Positions 1 through 8,151 of a stretch of 64,000 bases of DNA are shown here, in pieces. Numbering within the stretch: position 1 is the first letter of the stretch; each line of letters begins with the position of its first letter. The notes beneath the pieces were generated by a model that was not told where the DNA came from, made no database searches, and was given only the letters and a program-made list of their open reading frames with translations. The position numbers and the translations under genes are program-made. The stretch comes from Pseudooceanicola batsensis HTCC2597 (GTDB taxonomy: Bacteria; Pseudomonadota; Alphaproteobacteria; Rhodobacterales; Rhodobacteraceae), in assembly GCF_000152725.1 (NCBI RefSeq), contig NZ_CH724131.1, positions 523,846-587,845 on the forward strand, in the 5' to 3' direction.

Positions 1-356
1 GCATCTGCGCCCCGACCGAGAGTTTCTCTGTCCCGCGTATTGCAGGGACCGTCCCTGAGACCGGCCCCGGATATCCGGACAGACCGAATGGACCCCGAAA
101 CGGGTCTCCTAAACGCCGCGAGGTCACGAAACGATCTTCAAGGCACCGAACGGGTGGCACCTGCGGGCACCGCAGTCAGCCGCCGGAGAAGAACCGCGAT
201 GAGGCGCGACGGATCGAGAACAGGCAAGGGCGGGGCGTTGATGCGCCGGCCCGGTGTCGTGTCCCGTCGTTCCCGCAATATCGCCCCTAACAGACACGCC
301 AGAACCACCCTCGGGCCACCCGGCACCAGGGTCGTTTTCGCGTGCGATTGGTCAAA
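1..356 (+). other. Leader region upstream of rne, no gene seen
   Basis: I see no convincing coding sequence in these 356 bases. The short open frames have unnatural Arg-rich composition and read differently on both strands. The stretch lies directly upstream of rne on the same strand, so it most likely holds the rne promoter and a long 5' untranslated leader. RNase E leaders are commonly long and used for autoregulation in other proteobacteria; applying this here is inference. Confidence 0.5.
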
Positions 357-3131
357 ATGGCAAAGAAAATGCTCATCGATGCCACCCACGCGGAAGAGAC
401 CCGCGTCGTGGTGGTCGACGGAAACAAGGTCGAAGAGTTCGACTTTGAATCGGAAAACAAGCGCCAGCTAGCCGGCAACATCTATCTCGCCAAGGTCACC
501 CGGGTGGAGCCTTCGCTCCAGGCGGCCTTCGTGGATTACGGCGGGAACCGCCACGGCTTTCTCGCCTTCTCGGAGATACATCCCGACTACTATCAGATCC
601 CGGTCGCCGACCGCGAGGCCCTGATGGAAGAGGAACGCGCCTACGCCGAGGCGATGCGCGCCCGCGACGAAGGCGAAGAGGAAAAGAAGAAACCCCGCTC
701 CCGGCGCCGCAAGTCTTCCAAGGCCGAACAGGCCGAGCGTATCGACAGCGACGACGCCGTCGTCTCGTCCGATGCCGAGATCTCGGGCATGGAGACGATC
801 GATCTCGACGACGAGAACGAGGGTCTGTCCCCGATGGAGACGGTCGCCGAAACCCCGGTCGCCGAACCCTCGGACGAGACCGGCGCCGATGCGGCCGACG
901 CCGCGCCCGCGGACGAGACCGGCCCGGACGAGGATGACGAGGCCGACAACGGTGGCCGCGACGCCGTGCGCGACGCAAGTGCGCACGACGACGAGATCGA
1001 ATCCGTCGCCGACGACGACGATCAGGAAGACATCCGCCCGGTGCGCAAACCGCGCCAGCGCCGCTACAAGATCCAGGAAGTGATCAAGATCCGGCAGATC
1101 ATGCTGGTCCAGGTCGTCAAGGAGGAACGCGGCAACAAGGGCGCCGCGCTGACCACCTATCTTTCGCTGGCCGGCCGCTACTGCGTCCTGATGCCCAACA
1201 CCGCACGCGGCGGCGGCATCTCGCGCAAGATCACCAACGCCGCCGACCGCAAGAAGCTCAAGGAGATCGCGAACGAGATCGACGTGCCGACCGGCGCGGG
1301 GCTGATCGTGCGCACCGCAGGCGCCAAGCGCACCAAGACCGAGATCAAGCGCGACTATGAATATCTCCAGCGCCTCTGGGAACAGATCCGCGAACTCACG
1401 CTGAAATCCATCGCGCCCGCCCGGATCTACGAAGAGGGCGACCTGATCAAGCGGTCGATCCGCGACCTCTACTCGCGCGAGATCGACGAGGTCCTGGTCG
1501 AGGGCGAGCGGGGCTACCGCAACGCCAAGGACTTCATGAAGATGATCATGCCGTCCCACGCCAAGAACGTGAAGCACTATGCCGACCAGATGCCGCTCTT
1601 CGCGCGCTACCAGGTCGAAAGCTACCTCGGCGGCATGTTCAACCCGACGGTCCAGCTCAAGTCCGGCGGCTACATCGTCATCGGCGTGACCGAGGCGCTG
1701 GTGGCCATCGACGTCAACTCTGGCCGCGCCACCAAGGAAGGCTCGATCGAGGAGACGGCGACCAAGACCAACCTCGAGGCGGCCGAAGAGGTCGCCCGCC
1801 AGCTGCGCCTGCGCGACCTGGCCGGCCTGATCGTCATCGACTTCATCGACATGGACGAGCGCAAGAACAACAACGCCGTCGAGAAGCGCCTCAAGGACAA
1901 GCTCAAGACCGATCGCGCCCGCATCCAGGTGGGCCGCATCAGCGGCTTCGGCCTGCTCGAGATGTCGCGCCAGCGCCTGCGCCCCGGCATGCTCGAGGCG
2001 ACGACCCAGCCATGCCCCTCGTGCCACGGCACGGGGCTCATCCGCTCGGATGACAGCATGGCGCTGAACATCCTCCGCCAGATCGAGGAAGAGGGCGTGC
2101 GCCGCCGCTCGCGCGAGGTGCTGGTCAAATGCCCCGTGGGCATCGCCAACTACCTCATGAACCAGAAGCGCGAACATGTCGCGGCGGTCGAGGCGCGCTA
2201 TGGCCTCTCGGTCCGCATCGAGGGCGAACCCCATCTGGTCAGCCCCGATTTCTCGCTCGAAAAGTTCAAGACGGCGACCCGGCACGTGCCCGAGCCCAGC
2301 TCGGTCATCTCGGCCGACGCCATGCTCATGGACCAGATCGACGACCAGATCGAGGAGACCCCCGACGAGGACGAGCTCCCCGAGACCGCCGAGTCGACCC
2401 CCGAATCCGAGGATCAGAAGCCCAAGAAGCGCCGCCGCCGTCGCCGCCGGCGTCGTGGCGGAGGCAACGGTGAGAACGGCGGGGCGGACAACGGCTCCGA
2501 CAACGGCTCCGGCGACGATCAGCTTTCCGGAGAATCGGGCGACGACCAGAAGGAGGCGCCCGCGCAGCCCGAGAAGGCCGCCGAGGGCGAGGAACCGACC
2601 GCATCCGACGCGGCGGAGGCCTCCGAGGAGAAACCGAAGAAGAGGACCCGCTCCCGCAGCCGGAGCCGCAAGAAGGCGGAAGAGCCGGCAGCCGAAGAGA
2701 CCCCGGCCGACGCTTCGTCCGCCCCGGCGCAACCGGCCCCTGCGGATGAGCCCTCCGCCGGGCCGGCCACCGAAACCCCGGCCGAACCCGAGCCGGCAGC
2801 CGCTGCAAGCGAACCCGCGGCAGCGGATGCCGCAGCGGCCGCGCCCGAGGTTTCGGCAGACGATGCCCCGACGGCCACGCCGGACGGTTCGGCAGACGAC
2901 GCCTCGCTGGCGACTCCGGAGCCGGCCGAACCTGAGGCCGAGACCGCTGCCGCCGAACCTGCGCCGGCCGAGCCGGCCCCGGAAAAGACCCCCGTGGCCG
3001 CCAAGCGCAAATCCGCCGCGAGAAAACCGGCCCCTGCCGAGCCGGAGCCGGAACTCGAACCCGCCGAAGCGGCGGCCCCCGAGGAAAGCAAGCCCAAGCG
3101 GCGCGGCTGGTGGTCCCTCGGCAAGGGCTGA
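357..3131 (+). CDS. rne: Ribonuclease E (924 aa)
   Basis: Endoribonuclease that starts mRNA decay and processes rRNA, working as the scaffold of an RNA degradosome. The N-terminal part is an S1-type RNA-binding region (about residues 30-270) interrupted by a very acidic insert (about residues 105-245), as often seen in alphaproteobacterial RNase E. The catalytic DNase I-like part carries VAIDVNSGRATKEG (about 448) and VIDFIDMDERKN (about 492), whose Asp residues bind Mg2+. A CPSCHGTG zinc-link motif for dimer and tetramer formation sits near 551. The C-terminal 270 residues are low-complexity scaffold: an Arg run near 694, a second RTRSRSRSRKK basic patch, then an Ala/Pro/Glu-rich tail ending in RRGWWSLGKG. 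I chose ATG 357 (MAKKMLIDATHAEE); an in-frame GTG at 342 is possible. Neither has a strong Shine-Dalgarno. Confidence 0.96.
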   Translation: MAKKMLIDATHAEETRVVVVDGNKVEEFDFESENKRQLAGNIYLAKVTRVEPSLQAAFVDYGGNRHGFLAFSEIHPDYYQIPVADREALMEEERAYAEAMRARDEGEEEKKKPRSRRRKSSKAEQAERIDSDDAVVSSDAEISGMETIDLDDENEGLSPMETVAETPVAEPSDETGADAADAAPADETGPDEDDEADNGGRDAVRDASAHDDEIESVADDDDQEDIRPVRKPRQRRYKIQEVIKIRQIMLVQVVKEERGNKGAALTTYLSLAGRYCVLMPNTARGGGISRKITNAADRKKLKEIANEIDVPTGAGLIVRTAGAKRTKTEIKRDYEYLQRLWEQIRELTLKSIAPARIYEEGDLIKRSIRDLYSREIDEVLVEGERGYRNAKDFMKMIMPSHAKNVKHYADQMPLFARYQVESYLGGMFNPTVQLKSGGYIVIGVTEALVAIDVNSGRATKEGSIEETATKTNLEAAEEVARQLRLRDLAGLIVIDFIDMDERKNNNAVEKRLKDKLKTDRARIQVGRISGFGLLEMSRQRLRPGMLEATTQPCPSCHGTGLIRSDDSMALNILRQIEEEGVRRRSREVLVKCPVGIANYLMNQKREHVAAVEARYGLSVRIEGEPHLVSPDFSLEKFKTATRHVPEPSSVISADAMLMDQIDDQIEETPDEDELPETAESTPESEDQKPKKRRRRRRRRRGGGNGENGGADNGSDNGSGDDQLSGESGDDQKEAPAQPEKAAEGEEPTASDAAEASEEKPKKRTRSRSRSRKKAEEPAAEETPADASSAPAQPAPADEPSAGPATETPAEPEPAAAASEPAAADAAAAAPEVSADDAPTATPDGSADDASLATPEPAEPEAETAAAEPAPAEPAPEKTPVAAKRKSAARKPAPAEPEPELEPAEAAAPEESKPKRRGWWSLGKG

Positions 3132-3147
3132 ACCGATCCGGCGACCC

Positions 3148-3172
3148 TCGGCCCCCGGGTCCGGGGGTCGCC
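3148..3172 (+). terminator. Possible rne hairpin terminator
   Basis: GC-rich inverted repeat just after the rne stop, with a CCCCC/GGGGG stem around 3152-3167. There is no U-tract, so Rho-independent action is uncertain. From here to 3305 I see nothing else that looks coding. Confidence 0.3.
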
Positions 3173-3305
3173 ATCCCCGGCGCGCTCCCGCACCACCTCT
3201 ACCTGCGGGGCACCCCCGCGATGCCGGGTCTCGCCATCCGTGCGGCACAGCGGCAGAAGATCCTCGGGTCGAACGATACCTCCCGCCCGGTCCGTCCCGA
3301 CCGCC

Positions 3306-3548
3306 TCAACCTTCCGGCGCTTGATCCCCGCGACGCACCGCGAACCACCGCGCATCGCCCAGATCCCGCGTTTCCAGCAGCGCATGGCCTGCCTCGTGGC
3401 AGAAATGCGGAATGTCGATCGCGGCTACGGGATCATCCGCCAGCATCGTCAGCACGCCCCCCGGCGGCATCGCCAGCAGGCGCTTGCGCAGCCGCAGGAC
3501 GGGCAGGGGGCAGATCAGCCCCCGGGCATCCAGATCCACGTCATCCAT
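3306..3548 (-). CDS. tusA: TusA-family sulfurtransferase (80 aa)
   Basis: Small sulfur-carrier protein of the TusA/SirA/YeeD family, which passes persulfide sulfur for tRNA thiolation or other sulfur metabolism. The hallmark DARGLICPLPVLRLRK, with the CPxP motif whose Cys carries the persulfide, is at the N-terminus (about residues 7-22). Length of 80 aa matches the family. The start is the ATG giving MDDVDLDARG; the frame is open further upstream but that part has no family character. It converges on rne and is divergent from ccdA, whose start is 80 bases away, so the two share a promoter region. Pairing of a tusA-like gene with ccdA suggests a thiol or sulfur theme, but that is inference. 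Confidence 0.85.
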   Translation of the reverse strand: MDDVDLDARGLICPLPVLRLRKRLLAMPPGGVLTMLADDPVAAIDIPHFCHEAGHALLETRDLGDARWFAVRRGDQAPEG

Positions 3549-3627
3549 GCCCCGGCGCTTAGCCGCTCCACGGCTTTGTGACAACACGCCGCGTGACGCG
3601 CTCTCCGGAAACGGATAATCCGGGCCC

Positions 3628-4377
3628 ATGTTCGGTATCGACATCATCGACGCGGGCCTTCTGCCGGCCATGATCGTGGCGCTTCTCGCCGGAGGCATCT
3701 CTTTCCTCAGCCCCTGCGTGTTGCCGATCGTGCCGCCCTATATCGCCTACATGTCCGGCGTGACGCTGAACGACCTCGGGCAGGGCTCCCGGCGGGGCCG
3801 CGCCCTGACGACCGCCGTGATGTTCGTCCTTGGCCTCTCGACCGTCTTTCTGCTGCTCGGCTTCGCCGCCTCCTATGTCGGTACGCTGTTCCTGCGCTAC
3901 CAGGGGCATTTCAACACCGTCGCCGGCTTGCTGGTCATGGTCTTCGGCGCGCATTTTCTCGGCATCTACCGCATCGGCTTTCTCGACCGCGAGGCGCGGC
4001 TCGACGCGGGCGACCACGGCGGCTCGGCCTTCGGCGCCTATATCCTGGGGCTCGCCTTCGCCTTCGGCTGGACCCCCTGCATCGGGCCGCAACTGGGCGC
4101 GATCCTGTCGCTCGCCGCCTCCGAGGCCTCGGTCCTGCGCGGCACCTCGCTCCTCGCGGTCTATGCCCTCGGGCTCGGCGTGCCCTTTCTGCTGGTCGCC
4201 GCCTTCCTGCCGCGTCTCGGCGGCACCCTCGCCTGGATGAAGCGCAACATGGAGCGGATCGAGCGGATCATGGGTCTCCTCCTCTGGACCATCGGGCTGC
4301 TGATGCTGACCGGCGGATTTTCCGCCATGTCCTACTGGCTGCTGGAAACCTTCCCGGGTCTAGCAACGCTCGGTTAG
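3628..4377 (+). CDS. ccdA: Cytochrome c biogenesis protein CcdA
   Basis: Inner-membrane thiol-disulfide transporter that carries reducing equivalents from cytoplasmic thioredoxin to periplasmic acceptors, needed for haem attachment to cytochrome c. It has about six hydrophobic helices over 249 aa, the normal CcdA length. The two functional cysteines are visible in SFLSPCVLPIVPPY (about residue 31) in helix 1 and FGWTPCIGPQLGA (about 150) in helix 4; both are flanked by prolines as in the family. It is a single gene divergent from tusA; no ccm genes are in this window. Confidence 0.93.
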   Translation: MFGIDIIDAGLLPAMIVALLAGGISFLSPCVLPIVPPYIAYMSGVTLNDLGQGSRRGRALTTAVMFVLGLSTVFLLLGFAASYVGTLFLRYQGHFNTVAGLLVMVFGAHFLGIYRIGFLDREARLDAGDHGGSAFGAYILGLAFAFGWTPCIGPQLGAILSLAASEASVLRGTSLLAVYALGLGVPFLLVAAFLPRLGGTLAWMKRNMERIERIMGLLLWTIGLLMLTGGFSAMSYWLLETFPGLATLG

Positions 4378-4440
4378 TTCACACTTTCGCCCTGAACCTG
4401 GTGTATGGTGCCTCAAAACAATAAAAAAAGAGGCAACGAC

Positions 4441-5676
4441 ATGAGCACCGACGCCACAGTCCGCACCCGCCGGGTCTTTTACGTGCCCGGTTACGACCCG
4501 TTCCACCCCCGGCGCTACCGCGAACTCTATCGCAGGGAGGGCGCGGAACAGGCGCGCATTTCAGGCTATGACATCGCCCTGCGCCCCCGGACCGGCCAGG
4601 GCCCCTACGGCTGGCACGTCATCTCGACCCAGGACGGCGCGACGGTCAAGACCGAGGTCGAGGTGCTCTACTGGTCCGACATCGTCCGCGACAGCATGGC
4701 CGGGTCGATCCCCGCCACCTATGCTCACCTTGTACGTACAGCGTCAGTCTACATCTTCACCGGAGCCCTTTTCCGCCTGATGCGCCTGCGCAAGGGGCCG
4801 GTGATCGCCGCGCTCTACCCGGTGACGTTCCTGATCGTGCAGCTTCTCGTCGCCCTCGGCCTCGCAGGGCTGGCCGGCTGGGGGCTTGCCCGGATTGCCG
4901 GCCTCGTCACGCCCCAGCTTGCGCAACAGCTCGCCCCGGCCGGCTGGCTGGCCGCCCCGGTGGTCCTGATCCTCGTTCTGCGGTGGTTCCGAAAGCAGGA
5001 CAACAGGTTCTTCGCCTATTACCTGATGCATGACTATTCCTTTTCAGCCAGTACCTTGGGCGCCAATTCTAATGCAATGGAAGAGCGGATTTCAGAGTTT
5101 GGCAACAGGATCCGAACCGCGCTCGCATCCAATGTCGACGAGGTGCTGGTCATCGGCCATTCCTCGGGCGCGCATCTCGCCGTGTCGATCCTGTCTGACC
5201 TGATCCGGGCCAAGCGCGTTCCGGCCAACGGGCCGGTCCTCTCCTTCCTCTCGCTGGGCCATGTGGTGCCGATGGTCTCCTTCCTGCCGAGGGCGCAGCG
5301 CCTGCGCGCGGACCTGGCGTTCCTCAGCACGCGCGACGAACTGACCTGGATCGACGTCACCGCCCCCGGCGACGGCTGCGCCTTTGCGCTCTGCGATCCG
5401 GTCGCGGTCTCGGGCGTCGCGCCCGAGGGCAAGCGCTGGCCGCTGATCCTCTCGGCCGCCTTCACCCAGACGCTCAGCCCCGACCGCTGGAAGGCGCTGC
5501 GCTGGCGTTTCTTCCGCCTGCATTTCCAGTATCTCTGCGCCTTCGACCGGCCCGATCACTACGATTACTTCCGTATCACGGCCGGACCACTTACGCTGTA
5601 CGACCGCTATCGCGGCAAGGCGCCGTCGAAATCCCGCATCGAGACCCCGGTCAACCGCTACCGGAGCGTGGCATGA
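4441..5676 (+). CDS. Membrane-anchored alpha/beta-hydrolase-like protein
   Basis: Predicted hydrolase of unknown substrate (411 aa). An N-terminal segment (FYVPGYDPFHPRRYRELY) begins the fold, two long hydrophobic helices follow (about residues 118-180), and a nucleophile-elbow GHSSGAH lies near residue 238, typical of serine alpha/beta hydrolases. A C-terminal His (FDRPDHYDYF) could complete a triad. Start ATG 4441 has an AGAGG Shine-Dalgarno; an upstream in-frame start at 4405 has none. It overlaps the P450 gene by four bases (ATGA), so the two are probably translated together. Function is not recognised beyond fold; a lipid or ester substrate at the inner membrane is plausible. Confidence 0.7.
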   Translation: MSTDATVRTRRVFYVPGYDPFHPRRYRELYRREGAEQARISGYDIALRPRTGQGPYGWHVISTQDGATVKTEVEVLYWSDIVRDSMAGSIPATYAHLVRTASVYIFTGALFRLMRLRKGPVIAALYPVTFLIVQLLVALGLAGLAGWGLARIAGLVTPQLAQQLAPAGWLAAPVVLILVLRWFRKQDNRFFAYYLMHDYSFSASTLGANSNAMEERISEFGNRIRTALASNVDEVLVIGHSSGAHLAVSILSDLIRAKRVPANGPVLSFLSLGHVVPMVSFLPRAQRLRADLAFLSTRDELTWIDVTAPGDGCAFALCDPVAVSGVAPEGKRWPLILSAAFTQTLSPDRWKALRWRFFRLHFQYLCAFDRPDHYDYFRITAGPLTLYDRYRGKAPSKSRIETPVNRYRSVA

Positions 5677-7112
5677 CGCCGCCCAAGCCACCCGCGCGGG
5701 CCGACCGCGTCTCGCTCTGGCGCTATCTGCGGCTGTTCCGGCAGGATATCCTCTCGGCCCAGCCCGCGCGGCTCTACCGCGCCCGGATGGCCGAGTTCCG
5801 CACGCCCTTCTTCCGCTCCTACCTCGTGAACCAGCCGGATCTGGTCCGCGCGGTCCTGAAGGACCGGCCCGGCGATTTCCCCAAGTCCGGCCGGGTCAGT
5901 GAGGGTCTGCGCCCGTTGCTGGGAAATTCCGTCTTCCTCACCAATGGCGAGAGCTGGAAGCGCCAGCGCCGGATCATCGACCCGGCCTTCGAGGGCGGGC
6001 GGCTCCGCGATACCTTCCCCGCCATGCGGGCCGCCGCCGAGGCCTGCGTCTCGCGCCTCGCCGCGCGAACGGGCACCCCGGTCGAGATCGAGGCCGTGAC
6101 CTCGCATGTCGCGGCCGACGTGATCTTCCGGACGCTCTTCTCGATCCCCATCGACCATGCCGTCGCCGCGCAGGTCTTCGCGCGGTTCCGCGACTATCAG
6201 CGGTCTTCTCCGATCCTGAACATCGCCGCCTTCATCCCGTTGCCGCGCTGGCTGCCCCGGTTCCATGCGCGCCGCACCAGGACAGCCGCGCGCGTGATCC
6301 GCCGCCTGATCGGAGAGCTGACGGCCGAACGCCAGGCGGCGATCGCCGCCGGCACCGCGCCCGACGATCTCGCGACAAAGATCATGACGACGCGGGATCC
6401 GCAGACCGGCGAACGGTTCGACACGGGCGAGATGATCGACCAGGTGGCGATCTTCTTCCTTGCCGGGCACGAGACTTCGGCCTCGGCCCTGGCCTGGGCG
6501 CTCTACCTCGTGGCGACCCACCCCGACTGGCAGGAGCGGCTCGCCGCGGAGGCAGGGGCCCTGGACGAGGGGGAGGATTTCACCGCGATGAGCCGCCTGA
6601 AGCTGTCGCGCGACGTCTTCCGCGAGGCCCTGCGCCTCTACCCGCCCGTGCCGATGATGGTACGCGAGACCACCCGCCCGGAGGAGTTCCGCGACCGGAC
6701 CCTGCCGCGCGGCGCGCAGGTCGTACTCAGCCCCTGGCACCTGCACCGGCACGAACGGCTCTGGGACGCGCCCGACGACTTCGACCCGGCGCGCTGGCAG
6801 ACCGAAAACGGGCGCACCTGCCAGCGCGAGGCCTTCATCCCCTTTTCGGCCGGTGCGCGGGTCTGCCCCGGCGCCGGATTCGCGATGGTCGAAGGGCCGC
6901 TGATCCTGTCGATGATCCTGCGCCGGTACCGGATCGAACCGGCCGGCGCGCCCCCCCGCCCGGTGGCGCACCTGACGGTGCGTTCCGACAACGGCATCCG
7001 GTTGCGATTGTCGGAACGGCGGGAAAGCGTGCCGCACCCTCTCGAACCCGGGGCGCGCGCTGGACGGGCCGGAGAGAGCGATGCCCCTGGCGCACCGGAG
7101 GTGCGCGATTGA
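5673..7112 (+). CDS. Cytochrome P450 (479 aa)
   Basis: Haem monooxygenase. The I-helix oxygen-activation motif AGHETSASAL is at about residue 262, the ExxR of the K helix in FREALRLYPPV at about 315, and the haem-ligand loop FSAGARVCPGAGFAM, with the axial Cys, at about 398. The organisation resembles bacterial class I P450s related to the CYP4/CYP102-type fold that oxidise fatty chains, but the subfamily cannot be set by eye. It has no fused reductase domain, and no ferredoxin or ferredoxin reductase is adjacent. It is translationally coupled to the preceding membrane hydrolase gene. The last about 30 residues are Gly/Arg/Ala-rich and run into an intergenic repeat. Confidence 0.93.
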   Translation: MTPPKPPARADRVSLWRYLRLFRQDILSAQPARLYRARMAEFRTPFFRSYLVNQPDLVRAVLKDRPGDFPKSGRVSEGLRPLLGNSVFLTNGESWKRQRRIIDPAFEGGRLRDTFPAMRAAAEACVSRLAARTGTPVEIEAVTSHVAADVIFRTLFSIPIDHAVAAQVFARFRDYQRSSPILNIAAFIPLPRWLPRFHARRTRTAARVIRRLIGELTAERQAAIAAGTAPDDLATKIMTTRDPQTGERFDTGEMIDQVAIFFLAGHETSASALAWALYLVATHPDWQERLAAEAGALDEGEDFTAMSRLKLSRDVFREALRLYPPVPMMVRETTRPEEFRDRTLPRGAQVVLSPWHLHRHERLWDAPDDFDPARWQTENGRTCQREAFIPFSAGARVCPGAGFAMVEGPLILSMILRRYRIEPAGAPPRPVAHLTVRSDNGIRLRLSERRESVPHPLEPGARAGRAGESDAPGAPEVRD

Positions 7113-7187
7113 AGGGAAAAGAGGGGGCGCTGCCCCCTGTCGCACCGGAGGTGCGCAATCAGAAGGGACAAGAGGGGGCGCTGCCCC
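7090..7187. repeat. Two tandem copies of a palindromic intergenic unit
   Basis: Two near-identical units of about 46 bases (7090-7136 and 7140-7187). Each starts with the palindrome GCACCGGAGGTGC and ends with GGGGGCGCTGCCCC, separated by a purine-rich AAGGGAnAAGAG spacer. The first copy overlaps the 3' end of the P450 gene, so its last codons derive from the repeat. This looks like a dispersed chromosomal repeat of the REP type. Confidence 0.75.
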
Positions 7188-7219
7188 ATCTTGAGCCCTG
7201 CGGGATCAATTCACCCCCG

Positions 7220-7277
7220 GGATATTTGCCGGACCAAAGAAGACAGGACCTCTGCTTCTTTGGTCTTGCAAATATCC
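7220..7277. terminator. Large hairpin between convergent genes
   Basis: GGATATTTGC and ACCAAAGAAG on the left pair exactly with CTTCTTTGGT and GCAAATATCC on the right, leaving a 3x3 internal bulge and a 12-base loop. It sits between the convergent P450 and rsmA genes and is flanked by CCCCCGG and CCCCGCCGG. A bidirectional terminator role is inference; the sequence resembles a repeat common in Roseobacter intergenic regions. Confidence 0.7.
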
Positions 7278-7308
7278 CCGCCGGAGGCACGGGCCGCCCG
7301 CGGCCCGT

Positions 7309-8148
7309 CTATGGCGACACGGCGCGGGCGAGGGCGCAGAACTGTTCCAGCGACACGGTTTCCGCGCGATCCGTCGGTGCGATGCTGGCGGCGCGCAGCC
7401 GGTCCTCGATATCCGGCGCGAGGCCCTTCAGCGCGGCGCGCAGCATCTTGCGGCGCTGATTGAAGGCCATCGCCACCACCCGTTCCAGAACCCTTGGATC
7501 TGCCGGGTAGCGCGGCTCGGGCAGGGCGGTCAGATGCACCACCGCCGAGGAGACTTTGGGCGGAGGGGTGAAGGCCTCGGGCGGCAGGGACAGGGTGATC
7601 CGGGCCTCCGCCCGCCAGGAGGCCAGCAGGGCGAGCCGTCCATAGGCCTTGCCGCCCGGCCGCGCGACGATCCGTTCGGCCACCTCGCGCTGGAACATCA
7701 GCGTCAGGCTGTCCCAGTAGGGCGGCCAGCGGTCGGGGGTGAGCCATCGCACCAGCAGTTCGGTCCCGACGTTGTAGGGCAGGTTGGCGACGATCCGTAT
7801 CGGCGGTGTCAGCCGCGTCAGCGGGTCGACCTCGAGCGCGTCGCCGTTCACCACCTCGAGCCGGCGGGGATAGGCGGCCGCGATCTCGGCCAGGGCGGGC
7901 AGGCAGCGGGCGTCCTTTTCGATGGCGAGCACCCGGCGCGCCCCCTCGGCCAGCAGGCCGCGGGTCAGTCCGCCCGGCCCCGGCCCGATCTCGAGCACGT
8001 CGCAGCCCGACAGGTCGCCGGCCTGCCGCGCGATCTTGGCGGTCAGGTTGAGATCCAGAAGGAAGTTCTGGCCGAGCGATTTCCGGGCTGCCAGACCGTG
8101 GGTCGCGATGACCTCGCGCAGCGGCGGCAGCCCGTCGATGGTGGCCAC
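7309..8148 (-). CDS. rsmA: 16S rRNA dimethyladenosine transferase
   Basis: SAM-dependent KsgA/RsmA enzyme that dimethylates two adjacent adenosines near the 3' end of 16S rRNA during small-subunit assembly. Motifs: [13 protein letters not shown] near residue 23, SAM-binding [16 protein letters not shown] near 50, and the catalytic [11 protein letters not shown] near 120. Length of 279 aa is normal. The start is a GTG three bases after the surA stop, so it is the last gene of the lptF-lptG-lptD-surA-rsmA operon. In many proteobacteria pdxA lies between surA and rsmA; it is absent here. Confidence 0.95.
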   Translation of the reverse strand: MATIDGLPPLREVIATHGLAARKSLGQNFLLDLNLTAKIARQAGDLSGCDVLEIGPGPGGLTRGLLAEGARRVLAIEKDARCLPALAEIAAAYPRRLEVVNGDALEVDPLTRLTPPIRIVANLPYNVGTELLVRWLTPDRWPPYWDSLTLMFQREVAERIVARPGGKAYGRLALLASWRAEARITLSLPPEAFTPPPKVSSAVVHLTALPEPRYPADPRVLERVVAMAFNQRRKMLRAALKGLAPDIEDRLRAASIAPTDRAETVSLEQFCALARAVSP

Positions 8149-8151
8149 GGG

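Noticed and set aside
342-356. GTG start for rne five codons upstream
   Set aside because: MAKKMLIDATHAEE is the usual start of the family in relatives; the extra MRLVK has no better ribosome site. Kept only as an alternative.
468-3248. A 926-codon open frame antisense to rne
   Set aside because: It mirrors the GC-rich codons of rne, has Arg/Gly/Leu composition without any family motif, and rne is unmistakable.
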